39,847 nt of DNA from contig JAAUQL010000050.1 of assembly GCA_012033595.1 (NCBI GenBank), positions 1 through 39,847 of the forward strand, read 5' to 3'. Below, piece after piece: positions 1-8,218 of this stretch. The DNA is from Cyclobacteriaceae bacterium. Lineage in GTDB: Bacteria; Bacteroidota; Bacteroidia; Cytophagales; Cyclobacteriaceae. A program made the translations under genes and the position numbers. Each line of letters opens with the position of its first letter. The first letter of the stretch is position 1. The notes under the pieces were generated by a model. The model was not told the origin of the DNA. It worked only from the letters and a program-made list of their open reading frames with translations, and did not search any database.

Positions 1-4
1 TGAT

Positions 5-294
5 ACTGGGATGGCTATGATGTTTGTGATATTCATGATGTTTTATATTTATTCAATCTCGTTATCTATCTTATTTACCCAGTTCATCCCGGCTATCACA
101 GTTCAGACTTATTCATCACAGCCATTAAAGCCTTCAATGTTTTTTCATCTCACAAGTCCTACGCACATTGGCTGAACTGGGATGGCGTATGAGATACGCG
201 ATATTCATGATGTTTTATATTTATTCAATCTCGTTATCTATCTTATTTATCGTGTTCATCCCGGCTATCACAGTTCAGACTTATTCATCACAGC
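5..294. repeat. Two direct copies of a ~119 bp sequence
   Basis: Positions 5-123 and 176-294 are near-identical direct copies. The shared core runs from 'gatattcatgatgtttta' to 'cagacttattcatcacagcc', with small differences near the left end and at 'acccagttc' versus 'atcgtgttc'. The spacer after copy 1 (about 121-140) resembles the 3' end of the neighbouring minus-strand gene (about 319-338). The duplicated unit may therefore have included the tail of that gene plus its downstream flank. No coding potential is recognised. Confidence 0.85.
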
Positions 295-311
295 CAACCC
301 AGTTCAAACAT

Positions 312-1252
312 TTATTTTTCAGCCATTAAGGCCTTCACAGTTTCCTTCAACTCCTCATTCTCCTTCATTAGTTGAATCACATAAAGCGTCAACTCCTCCA
401 CCTTCCTCAGCAGCATATTGTCCATCTCACCCAGGCCAACACCGTTTTCTTTGAATTCTGCGGCTGATGGGATGTCAGGGAGATGTTTGTTTTGTTGAAT
501 AAACTGATCTACTTCAAGGAGCGGTTTGAGTTCGTAGTCTGGCTCGAAGACGTAGTCGGAAGATGGTACGACTTGGACTTTTACTTCTTCGGCGAGGATT
601 TTGCCATCGACGACGAGTTTTTCGGTCGGGTTGTTGATGCCAATCCCAACATTTCCTCCTGATTGGACAAAATATATGTTCTTGTTTACTTTAGGTATTT
701 CTATTCGCGGCTTATTATCATCCTCACCACTTAGACCAGAGGCCTGAATTTTAAGAGATTCATTACCATAATTATCACTGTATATATAATAATAGTTATT
801 CGCCCCATTCGAAAAGACCAGACCAGTTTCGTAATTCGAATTTGTCTTCTCCAATCGGATATAAGTGCTGCTCGACATATCCCTTAAGTGTAGGGTATTT
901 GTAGGATTGGTAATTCCAATGCCGACCTGTCCCTGACCATTAATTGTAAGTCGATACTGGCTATTAGTTAGAAAATTCAAACTAGCATTTCGATAATTAG
1001 TGAAATGGATTTCATCATTACTTGAGGAACCGGCGCCAACATACCAGTGAGAAGTCCCATTTTTGCTTGCACTAATATATCCACCTGAATTTAAATAAGT
1101 TAATCTAATTAATTCATTTGACCCCTCAACATCTAGCCGGGCATCTGGACTTGTTGTACCAATACCAACATTACCTGATGAAGGGAAAATATTTGTTTGT
1201 GCCTGAAGTTTAATACCTAAAGTATTATACTAAAAAATAAAAAATATCTCAT
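312..1252 (-). pseudogene. Secreted 'HLPDIPSA' tail-fibre-like protein, frameshifted in the signal peptide
   Basis: This is the last gene of a three-gene operon of secreted paralogues. From about 1217 down to 312 the minus strand reads openly. It starts with QTNIFPSSGNVGIGTT, has further GNVGIG-type repeats, and ends with the conserved module DYVFEPDY, HLPDIPSA, LGEMDNMLLRK and a coiled-coil-like tail. An ATG at 1252 overlaps the upstream gene's stop as ATGA and begins a hydrophobic leader (MRYFLFFSIIL) that hits TAG. One extra T in the coding-strand run at 1219-1221 would fuse the leader to LGIKLQAQTN as a good signal peptide. The gene is either a recent pseudogene or intact with a consensus error. 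Known relatives in Bacteroidota are annotated tail-fibre-like or TMF-like and lack the S74 autoprotease signature. Their function is unknown; cell-surface display is inferred. Confidence 0.75.
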
Positions 1253-2151
1253 TTCAGCTGTGTTTTAATAGTTTCGATTTCGTCCAGCAAGCTATTTTTC
1301 AATAATTGATTCTCTACCTTCAACTCCTCATTCTCCTTCATTAGTTGAATCACATAAAGCGTCAACTCCTCCACCTTCCTCAGCAGCATATTGTCCATCT
1401 CACCCAGGCCTACACCGTTTTGTTTAAATTCTTCTGCTGAAGGTATGTCTGGAAGGTGTTTGTTTTCTTTGATGAATTGATCCACCTCATGGAGAGGCTT
1501 GAGTGCGTAGTCCGGTTCGAAGACGTAGTCGGAATTGGGGATATTTGAGGTAACCCTTACTTCTTCTGCCAATACCGTTCCCTTTACAGTTAGCATCTCT
1601 GAGGGATTTGTTGTACCAATCCCTAACCTCCCATGCTCTAATGTCAATGCATTAGTCCATGTGGTAGAATTTGATCTATAATCAATTTTAAATAACGTAA
1701 CTCCATCTCTACCTGGATCTTCCCCAAAGATTCTATAGCCATAATTATTGCCGTAAGTTGATGTTAGAAATTCAACTTCGGAATAATTGTTTAACCTTAC
1801 ACCATGTGATCTGGTAAGAACGTATTCATTCGATGGACTTGTTGTCAAACCAATATTTCCAATAACATCAAGACTATATTTGGGGACAGAAGTGCCAATG
1901 CCAACTTTCCCATCCTGTTTAATTATGAATCTATCAGTATAACCTGTACCTGAGAAGTTTCGAAAAATAAAACTCCCCTGTCCTTCACCTGTATAACTAG
2001 TAATATATACACTACCATCTGTATAAGGAAGATGAGTATTTCCCAGGCTTGGGTGCATTAAGTGTAGCCTCCCAATAATAGTTTGGTCTTGCGCACTAAG
2101 ATTCCCTATTGAGCAAAATATTGTCAGAATAATTGTAAAGCTTCCTTTCAT
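1249..2151 (-). CDS. Secreted 'HLPDIPSA' tail-fibre-like protein, second paralogue
   Basis: This 300-residue protein has an N-terminal signal peptide (residues 1-20, ending near LSAQDQ). The middle carries spaced GKVGIGTSVP and GRLGIGTTNP motifs, typical of the beta-rich stalk of these Bacteroidota proteins. The C-terminal module from about residue 190 holds DYVFEPDY, HLPDIPSA and LGEMDNMLLRKVEELTLYVI, then a heptad-like tail suggesting trimerisation. It begins 3 bases after the upstream gene's stop and its own stop overlaps the next ATG (ATGA), so the three genes are surely co-transcribed. A 105 bp stretch coding the C-terminal module matches the next paralogue at all but one base. The role is unknown; an exported fibre or surface structural protein is inferred from architecture only. 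Confidence 0.8.
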   Translation of the reverse strand: MKGSFTIILTIFCSIGNLSAQDQTIIGRLHLMHPSLGNTHLPYTDGSVYITSYTGEGQGSFIFRNFSGTGYTDRFIIKQDGKVGIGTSVPKYSLDVIGNIGLTTSPSNEYVLTRSHGVRLNNYSEVEFLTSTYGNNYGYRIFGEDPGRDGVTLFKIDYRSNSTTWTNALTLEHGRLGIGTTNPSEMLTVKGTVLAEEVRVTSNIPNSDYVFEPDYALKPLHEVDQFIKENKHLPDIPSAEEFKQNGVGLGEMDNMLLRKVEELTLYVIQLMKENEELKVENQLLKNSLLDEIETIKTQLK

Positions 2152-2153
2152 AT

Positions 2154-3089
2154 TTACTCAGTTTTGAGGCCTTGTATTTTTAATACTTCCTTCAGTTGGT
2201 CATTCTCCTTCTTCAACTCAATCACATACAGCGTCAACTCCTCGATCTTCTGAAGTAGCTTAGCATCCATTTCACCAAGACTAATGCCGTTTTCTTCAAC
2301 TTCTTTTGCCGAAGGGATATCCGGGAGATGGCCATTTAGATCAATGAAATTTTCTACTTCTTGCAGGGTAGGGAGATGATAATCCGGTTCAAAAACGAAG
2401 TCGGACCAGCCAGTGGCTACTTTCACTTCATTGGCCCGGATGGTTCCTAAGACGTCGAGTTTGTAGTCGGGTGTGTTGGTGCCAATGCCGACATTGCCAT
2501 TGTTTTTAAGGGTGAACTTATCCGTCCAGCCACCACCATTGGTAGAAATGGCAAAATCGCGATCTGTTTGTATAAGACTTTTACCCGGTATAGAAGTCAC
2601 AAAGGTACGAGCACCTGCGCCATAAGTATTTTTTATTAACATTGACAATTCTCCATTCAGACTTTGCTCAATATGAAGATTCGTTTCGGGCACAATAGTT
2701 CCAATGCCAACTCTTCCATCTTTTCTTATTCTAAGTTTTTCTGAACCTGTATTGCCATTGGTAAAAAATGTCAAATCTCCATATCCTTGAAATCGGATTT
2801 CGTTATCTAAATTTCGTGTTATTGAAAATATAGTTGCTCCAAATGAATCGTCCGCCTTAATTCCCATACCGCTGGTGGCCACTCCACCCAGAAAAATATT
2901 GTTAATGGCTTTGAATTCTCCATGAACTTGCAATCTATATACTGGAATTGTTATCCCTATACCTACATTTCCATTATAGTGATACATTGGACTAGAGCTA
3001 TCTCCTATTCGGATTCCTTCCTGGCCATAGCACATTATGGTACCTAGCAGCATCAACATCAATATATTTATCTTCATCATATTTTTCAT
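2154..3089 (-). CDS. Secreted 'HLPDIPSA' tail-fibre-like protein, first gene of operon
   Basis: This 311-residue protein starts with a signal peptide (MKNMMKINILMLMLLG, cleavage likely near CYGQ). It carries three GNVGIG or GRVGIG repeats (near residues 40, 127 and 199), then the conserved C-terminal block FVFEPDYHLPTL, HLPDIPSAKE, LGEMDAKLLQKIEEL and a charged coiled-coil tail. This is the same family as the two genes downstream, but its C-terminal module is the most diverged of the three. It lies first in the operon, with about 700 bases of non-coding DNA upstream that should hold the promoter. No catalytic residues are recognisable. Function is unknown and surface localisation is inferred. 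Confidence 0.8.
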   Translation of the reverse strand: MKNMMKINILMLMLLGTIMCYGQEGIRIGDSSSPMYHYNGNVGIGITIPVYRLQVHGEFKAINNIFLGGVATSGMGIKADDSFGATIFSITRNLDNEIRFQGYGDLTFFTNGNTGSEKLRIRKDGRVGIGTIVPETNLHIEQSLNGELSMLIKNTYGAGARTFVTSIPGKSLIQTDRDFAISTNGGGWTDKFTLKNNGNVGIGTNTPDYKLDVLGTIRANEVKVATGWSDFVFEPDYHLPTLQEVENFIDLNGHLPDIPSAKEVEENGISLGEMDAKLLQKIEELTLYVIELKKENDQLKEVLKIQGLKTE

Positions 3090-3795
3090 ATTTTTAACAT
3101 AACTATCCTATCACAATAAATAATTGTGTTTAACATTCTTCTACTTCGTATATCCAATGATTTTCGTATGCTGGAAGCAAATGTTCCAAAAAAACCAATA
3201 TGGGCATATTTCCTCCCAATAAAAAGCTGCGGTCTATCAATAATTGCAATGGCGTGCTTCACATAATCTAAAAATTGTATGCAATTACTAATAATAAAGT
3301 TAACAAAATAAATATTTATTATACAAGCACTTTTAATAATTATTTCTCCTTTGCTGGAATTAACTTTGTATTAATTTCTCTTCATAGGTGTAGATGTACA
3401 ATTGCCACTTGGTTTTTTTGGAGAACCCACCACATAAAGCATGTTCCTCATCGTTTCCCGCTAGTAGCAGGCAGATTTCACCTTCGACCGATAGGGCTTC
3501 GCTAGCAATAATTGAGGAAAGTTGGTGCACTTCCCCAAACTACACCACGCATTGCCGCCTTTGTAAACGCTTTGCGCAACGTAGCGACGTAGCAATCTCT
3601 GTCCAGTTGCGATGTTGCTCCAAGCCGAAACCGGCTTTGTTTTCCCAATCCAAAAGAATGTCCAAAGTCGCCGGCTAATTTGCAGTAACAAAGAGCTCAT
3701 ACATATTTGCTCAAGCAGATATTTTTCACCACTTTCACCGTTGATTGACTTCCGGGATTATTATTCTCTTGCGACACCCTAACCGTAACAGAATT
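3090..3795. other. Non-coding interval with a degenerate dispersed-repeat copy
   Basis: No convincing gene is seen in these 706 bases. The left half is AT-rich and likely holds the promoter of the minus-strand operon. Around 3569-3610 the sequence 'gcgcaacgtagcgacgtagc' followed by 'aatctctgtc' is a diverged copy of the forward module found three times at 33.8-34.5 kb. Short ORFs here follow the repeat and look non-functional. Confidence 0.55.
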
Positions 3796-4814
3796 ATGAT
3801 CGTTGTTCAAAACTACCCTTTGGCCGTTATTTTTACTATCCTGGCAATGATCTGCTGGGGCTCCTGGGCCAATACTCAAAAACTTGCCGAGCATAATTGG
3901 CGCTTCGAATTATTTTATTGGGACATGGTCATAGGCATATTTTTGCTTGGCTTGTTGGCCGCCTTTACTGTGGGCAGCATGGGCGATTATGGTCGTTCGT
4001 TTGCAGAAGACCTTGGCCAGGCCAACACTTCCAGCATAGTTTCGGCCATGTTAGGCGGCATACTCTGGAACCTGGGCAACCTCTTGCTGGTGGCTGCCAT
4101 CGCGGTAGCAGGCATGTCTGTTGGGTTTCCCATTGGAGGTGGCATCGCGTGGGTGCTTGGTATCGTGGTCAATTATGTGCTTATAGTCATGGACAAAGGA
4201 AAATCTGACGATGACACTACCTTGCTCTTTGCCGGTGTGGCGGTGATTGTGGTGGCCATCTTATTGAGCATGCAGGCGTATAGAAAATTGGCTTCGGAAC
4301 AAAAGAAACCTACTACCAAAGGTATTTTGCTTTCGGTTTTTGCCGGGCTGCTGATCGCTTTTTTCTATGGCTTTGTGGTCAACTCGCTCGACAACACCTT
4401 TGTGGCCGGTGGCACAGGCACCTTGACTCCTTACACAGCCATTGTCTTTTTGCAGCCGGCGTGTTGATTAGTACCTTTGTTTTCAATCCCATTTTTATGG
4501 CCAGGCCGGTACAAGGTGCACCGGTCAAAATGGCCGAATACTTCCGGGGCAATCTGCGCACACATATGACAGGCGTGCTGGGTGGAGCCATTTGGATGCT
4601 TGGTATGGTACTTAGCTTTATGGCGGCTGGTTCGGCAGGTCCTGCCATTTCATACGCCTTGAGCAACGCTGCTCCGGTGGTAGCCATTCTCTGGGGGGTG
4701 CTGGTTTGGAAAGAGTTTGCCGATGCCCCCAAAGGCACCAACAAGCTGTTGGTGATCATGTTTATTGCTTATCTGATCGGACTCACCCTCATCACGTATT
4801 CCAAGGTAACATAA
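3796..4814 (+). CDS. DMT-type sugar permease (RhaT/GRP-like), frameshifted
   Basis: This is an inner-membrane permease of about 339 residues with ten predicted hydrophobic segments. It resembles the Bacteroidota drug/metabolite superfamily members close to rhamnose/glucose-type sugar transporters. Recognisable features are the N-terminal CWGSWANTQKL, the FPIGGGIAWVLG segment and the C-terminal ISYALSNAAPVVAILWGV with WKEF. The ATG at 3796 begins just before the first membrane segment. The frame breaks at the T run 4447-4451: one more T changes the premature LQPAC ending into the continuous FAAGVLISTFVFNPIFM. The break is probably a sequencing or assembly error. The gene lies beside a LacI regulator and an apiose pathway, so D-apiose is the inferred cargo, but nothing in the sequence proves the substrate. 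Confidence 0.75.
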
Positions 4815-4845
4815 AGCGAGCTAAGTCAAAATGCCGCCTCGCTTT
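4813..4845 (+). terminator. Weak candidate terminator after the permease
   Basis: Arms 'aaagcgag' (4813-4820) and 'ctcgcttt' (4838-4845) pair perfectly around a 17-base loop, starting at the permease stop codon. Only a poor T-stretch follows (ggggatttt). It could end permease transcription ahead of the convergent lacI-type gene, but the long loop makes it uncertain. Confidence 0.3.
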
Positions 4846-4950
4846 GGGGATTTTCGGTGGCATGCAAGGTATGTCGTTGGTTTCATGTGAGGGTATGTGT
4901 AAACACAAATGGGCTTGCCAAGCTGTCTGGCACTTCGCATATGTCCGGTA

Positions 4951-5964
4951 CTAGGTAGATGCACGCCAGATGAGTTCGGTTTCCAGTATTTTGGTTTGAG
5001 GGGTGAAATTTTCAGGGTCGAAGTCTCGTTCGGAGAGGAAGATGCGTGCGGCCTCCTGGCCAATTTCAAAAGCCGGTTGCTTGATGGAAGAAAGTGAGGG
5101 ATATAAAAAAATATCATAAGGTTCGTCATTAAATCCAATTACCGCCACATCATCTGGTACGGCAATATTATGCTCTCGCAATGCGGCCAACACCCCGGCA
5201 CAAGTACGATCGTTGACCGCAAAAATCCCGTCAAATGATTTGCCCTCGGCAATCATCTTTTTGCACGCTTGATATCCCATTTCCTGATTGAACTCGCAAT
5301 AGATGAGTAATTTTTTGTCTATGGGCAAATTATGGTTTTTTAGTGCTTTTTCGTACCCCCGGTATCTGATCGCCGATATCCGCAGGTTTTTTGGCCCGGC
5401 GATGTAGGCGATACGCTTTTTGCCCCTTTCGATCAGGTGATTAACGGCCGTGATAGCGCCTTTTTCATTGTCGATTATGACCTTGGAAGCTTTTTCATAA
5501 TCGGGTACCCGGTCAAAAAACACAACCGGGACGCCTTTTTTTTGTGCATACATAAAGTGGTCATAATCACCAGCTGACTGAGCCAAAGAGGCGATGATGC
5601 CATCGACCCGCGAAGCCACCAGGTTTTTGACATGTACCACCTCCTGGTCGTGCGATTCATTGCTTTGACAAATCATGACACTATAGCCGTGGCGATCGAG
5701 CACTTCTTCCATTCCACTGATGGCCGCTGAGTTGTAGTGGTAGCCAATTTTAGGCACCAACACCCCCACAGTAAACGAACGGTTTTTGAGCAAGCCCAAA
5801 GCCAGTGGGTTGGGAATATAATCGAGAGAGGTGGCCAGGTCTATGATTTGTTTTTTGGTTTCTGCCCCGATTTCATGTGAGTCTTTTAAGGCACGCGATA
5901 CCGTCGATGTGCTCACGTTGAGCATTTTGGCTATGTCCTTAAGGGTGATCTGGCGTGATTTCAC
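4951..5964 (-). CDS. LacI-family transcriptional regulator
   Basis: This 337-residue repressor-type protein has an N-terminal LacI helix-turn-helix (about residues 7-27, TLKDIAKMLNVSTSTVSRAL), a hinge helix with IPNPLALGL, and a periplasmic-binding-protein-like ligand domain (about 63-335) with typical GIFAVNDRTCAGVL and GFNDEP motifs. The chosen start is GTG at 5962-5964, because no ATG precedes the HTH. It is divergent from the apsD-oiaX-apnO operon and convergent with the permease. The most likely job is control of apiose genes in response to apiose or a pathway intermediate. That ligand is inferred from position only; the family assignment is firm. Confidence 0.9.
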   Translation of the reverse strand: MKSRQITLKDIAKMLNVSTSTVSRALKDSHEIGAETKKQIIDLATSLDYIPNPLALGLLKNRSFTVGVLVPKIGYHYNSAAISGMEEVLDRHGYSVMICQSNESHDQEVVHVKNLVASRVDGIIASLAQSAGDYDHFMYAQKKGVPVVFFDRVPDYEKASKVIIDNEKGAITAVNHLIERGKKRIAYIAGPKNLRISAIRYRGYEKALKNHNLPIDKKLLIYCEFNQEMGYQACKKMIAEGKSFDGIFAVNDRTCAGVLAALREHNIAVPDDVAVIGFNDEPYDIFLYPSLSSIKQPAFEIGQEAARIFLSERDFDPENFTPQTKILETELIWRAST

Positions 5965-6051
5965 TAAATATAATTATTTTAATAAGCTACAAAAGGATGG
6001 AGCAATCAAAAAACGGTGTTGGTTTGCCTTGTAAAAATGGCAATATAGCAT

Positions 6052-6073
6052 ATTATGCAAAGCATTGCGTAAT
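6052..6073. promoter_or_regulatory. Putative LacI-type operator
   Basis: Arms ATTATGCAA (6052-6060) and TTGCGTAAT (6065-6073) form an inverted repeat with 8 of 9 positions pairing around 'agca'. Size, symmetry and the TGCAA half-site suit a LacI-family operator. It lies 88 bases upstream of the lacI-type gene and about 290 bases before apsD. Confidence 0.55.
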
Positions 6074-6142
6074 TATTTCTTCGTCTATGTATAGTAATAC
6101 GAAGATGTATCTCTAATTTCAGCCTAAATGCTGATGAATCAG

Positions 6143-6257
6143 GCAATTCTCATGGGGACAGGAAAAGCGTGTACTTTATAGCAACAAGGGAATGATATTC
6201 CCGAAAGTCAATCGCAGCATTTTGTATAGTCGATGTCTTTTCCTGTTCTTGAATTGC
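6143..6257. repeat. Imperfect long inverted repeat upstream of apsD, with nested palindrome
   Basis: The left arm 6143-6167 (gcaattc...caggaaaag) is complementary to the right arm 6237-6257 (cttttcctg...gaattgc), with a few unpaired bases. Near the middle lies GGGAAT-gat-ATTCCC (6188-6202). The whole could form a hairpin in a long apsD leader transcript, or be a relic of a small inverted-repeat element. No T run follows, so it is not an intrinsic terminator. Confidence 0.5.
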
Positions 6258-6365
6258 TATAGTTGTATTTTTTTATGATGAAAAACCAGGCCAAAATGAA
6301 AGCCGTCCATCTTGCCTGGATGGGGACGGTACTCAGTTTGGCCAAAACCCAAAACTCAATAACGG

Positions 6366-7400
6366 ATGAAAAAGCTAAGATTCGCCATATTTGGCACCGG
6401 GTTCTGGTCGCAGTTTCAGCTTGGTGCCTGGCAGGAATTGGAGGGTGTGGAATGCGTCGCTTTGTATAACCGGACCAAAGAAAAGGCCGATAAGCTCGCT
6501 GCGCGTTTTGGCCTGACCCGCACCTACGATGACCCCGAAGCGCTACTGAGCACAGAGAAAATCGATTTTGTAGATATCATCACCGATGTGGACACACACC
6601 TGCATTTTGTGGAATTGAGCGTGAAGCACGGCGTAAAGCACATCATCTGTCAAAAACCCATGGGTCCCGACTTTGCCTCATGCAAAAAGATGATGGAGGT
6701 TTGCCGGTCTGCCGGTGCCAAACTTTATATACACGAAAACTATAGATGGGAGCGCCCTTTGCCCCGGTTCAAAGAAATATTGGACAGCGGCGCCATAGGT
6801 AAGCCGTTCAAAGCGCGTGTTTCGTTCAATTCAGGATATCCTGTTTTCGATAATCAACCTTTTTTGGCCGAGCTCGATAAATTTATTCTCACTGATATGG
6901 GATCGCATGTTTTTGATGTCACCCGGTTCATGTTTGGCGAATGCAAGCGGCTATGGTGCCAAAAGCGTACGGTTAATCCAAAAATAAAAGGAGAAGATGT
7001 GGCATCGGTAATGTTGCAAATGGAAAATGGCATGCCGGTTTTCACCGAATTGTCTTATTCATCGATAGTGGAGCACGACGCGTTTACCACGGTGTTTATT
7101 TTCGTGGAGGGTGACAGCGGTTCTATGTATATGGGGCCGGGATTTGAGATCAGAACCACCACCAAAGCCGGTACGACATCAGAAGTAGTCACTTTCCCCT
7201 CATACGATTGGGCAGATCCCAATTATATCGTAAATCATGAAAGTGGTATTCCCATCAATCAAAATATTCTCGATGATATGCTTGGGTTGGGAAAGGCCGA
7301 AACTACCGGCGAAGACAATTTTAATACCGTGAAGATGGTGTGGGCAGCCTATGCATCTGCCGAAAGGGGAGAAATAATTGAACTGGACAAATTCGAATGA
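6366..7400 (+). CDS. apsD: Gfo/Idh/MocA oxidoreductase, probable D-apiose dehydrogenase
   Basis: This 344-residue cytoplasmic NAD(P)-dependent oxidoreductase has an N-terminal Rossmann fold with GTGFWS (residues 10-15), the conserved QKP motif with Lys97, and the substrate-side D-M-G-S-H motif (Asp177, His181) followed by VTRFMFGE. D-apiose dehydrogenase, known in Bacteroides-type apiose loci, belongs to this family and oxidises D-apiose to D-apionolactone. The family alone does not give the substrate. The assignment rests on the adjoining OiaX-like and ApnO-like genes, and the nearby GH140 and ApnL-like genes. Its stop overlaps the next start as ATGA (7397-7400). A LacI-type operator and a long leader lie upstream. 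It could instead act on another pentose. Confidence 0.75.
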   Translation: MKKLRFAIFGTGFWSQFQLGAWQELEGVECVALYNRTKEKADKLAARFGLTRTYDDPEALLSTEKIDFVDIITDVDTHLHFVELSVKHGVKHIICQKPMGPDFASCKKMMEVCRSAGAKLYIHENYRWERPLPRFKEILDSGAIGKPFKARVSFNSGYPVFDNQPFLAELDKFILTDMGSHVFDVTRFMFGECKRLWCQKRTVNPKIKGEDVASVMLQMENGMPVFTELSYSSIVEHDAFTTVFIFVEGDSGSMYMGPGFEIRTTTKAGTTSEVVTFPSYDWADPNYIVNHESGIPINQNILDDMLGLGKAETTGEDNFNTVKMVWAAYASAERGEIIELDKFE

Positions 7401-8218
7401 GGATAGGTCTTGGAACATATGCATTGGCCTGGTCTATTGGCGTACCCGGGCATTCGCCGAAGCAACCCATGGATATTTACAGCTTTCTGAATTTTGCCAA
7501 TACACATGGTTTTCGACTCGTGCAAATTGCCGACAACCTGCCCCTGCTCCAACTTGGCAATGATGAATTGGAAAAAATCTATAAAGTAGCCAGAGCGCTG
7601 GATATTGCCATAGAGCTTGGCACAAGGGGTTTGACCTTGTCGAATGTAGAACAACATTTGGCCATCGCCCGACTGCTCCATGCCGATTTGCTGCGGATAG
7701 TGATAGACAAGGCAGACTACCAGCCCGATATGAATACCATCCATGCTACCATTAAAGCACTAGTGCCACTACTCGAAGCATGCCATATCAGGTTGGCTAT
7801 CGAAAATCACGACAGGCTAAAAGCATCGGATTTTAGTAAGATCATAGAGCAGGCCAATAGTGCGCTGGTAGGTATCTGCCTCGATTCGGTCAACTCCCTT
7901 GGTGCCGACGAAGGCTTTGCCAGTGTTTTCGAAGTCCTTGCCCCCCATACCATCAATCTACACCTAAAAGATTACACCATACACCGCAAATCGCACATGA
8001 TGGGATTTGATGTGACAGGCACACCGGCCGGTGAGGGCATGTTGCCGATAAGGGAAGTGGTAAAGGTGTTGGAATTTCATGGCAAGTGCCAATCGATGAT
8101 ATTGGAACTTTGGCCTGCACCAGAGCCTGCCTTCGAAGACACAGTGGCCAAAGAGCAACGTTGGGTGGAGCAGAGTGCCCGATATTTATTTCACAATTTT
8201 AAAAATACAACCCTATGA
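7397..8218 (+). CDS. oiaX: TIM-barrel isomerase/epimerase-like protein, probable 3-oxo-isoapionate decarboxylase
   Basis: This 273-residue protein of the AP-endonuclease-2/sugar-phosphate isomerase TIM-barrel family has probable divalent-metal ligands Glu136 (IENHD), Asp163 (CLDS), His189 (HLKD) and Glu237 (LELWP). In the published Bacteroidota/proteobacterial apiose pathways, an enzyme of this fold (OiaX) decarboxylates 3-oxo-isoapionate to L-erythrulose. The gene is translationally coupled on both sides: its ATG overlaps the apsD stop and its TGA overlaps the apnO ATG. That tight order supports action on the ApnO product. The fold call is firm; the decarboxylase function is inferred from context and family. 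Confidence 0.7.
   Translation: MRIGLGTYALAWSIGVPGHSPKQPMDIYSFLNFANTHGFRLVQIADNLPLLQLGNDELEKIYKVARALDIAIELGTRGLTLSNVEQHLAIARLLHADLLRIVIDKADYQPDMNTIHATIKALVPLLEACHIRLAIENHDRLKASDFSKIIEQANSALVGICLDSVNSLGADEGFASVFEVLAPHTINLHLKDYTIHRKSHMMGFDVTGTPAGEGMLPIREVVKVLEFHGKCQSMILELWPAPEPAFEDTVAKEQRWVEQSARYLFHNFKNTTL

Noticed and set aside
312-3089. Prophage tail-fibre locus
   Set aside because: No other phage genes are present. The proteins have secretion signals and belong to a family common on Bacteroidota chromosomes; no S74 autoprotease signature is visible.
3461-3700. 79-codon minus-strand ORF
   Set aside because: It runs through a degenerate dispersed-repeat copy and similar ORFs appear wherever the repeat occurs.
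6263-6469. Leader peptide ORF overlapping apsD
   Set aside because: It has no signal peptide or regulatory codon run, and its overlap with the dehydrogenase start looks accidental.
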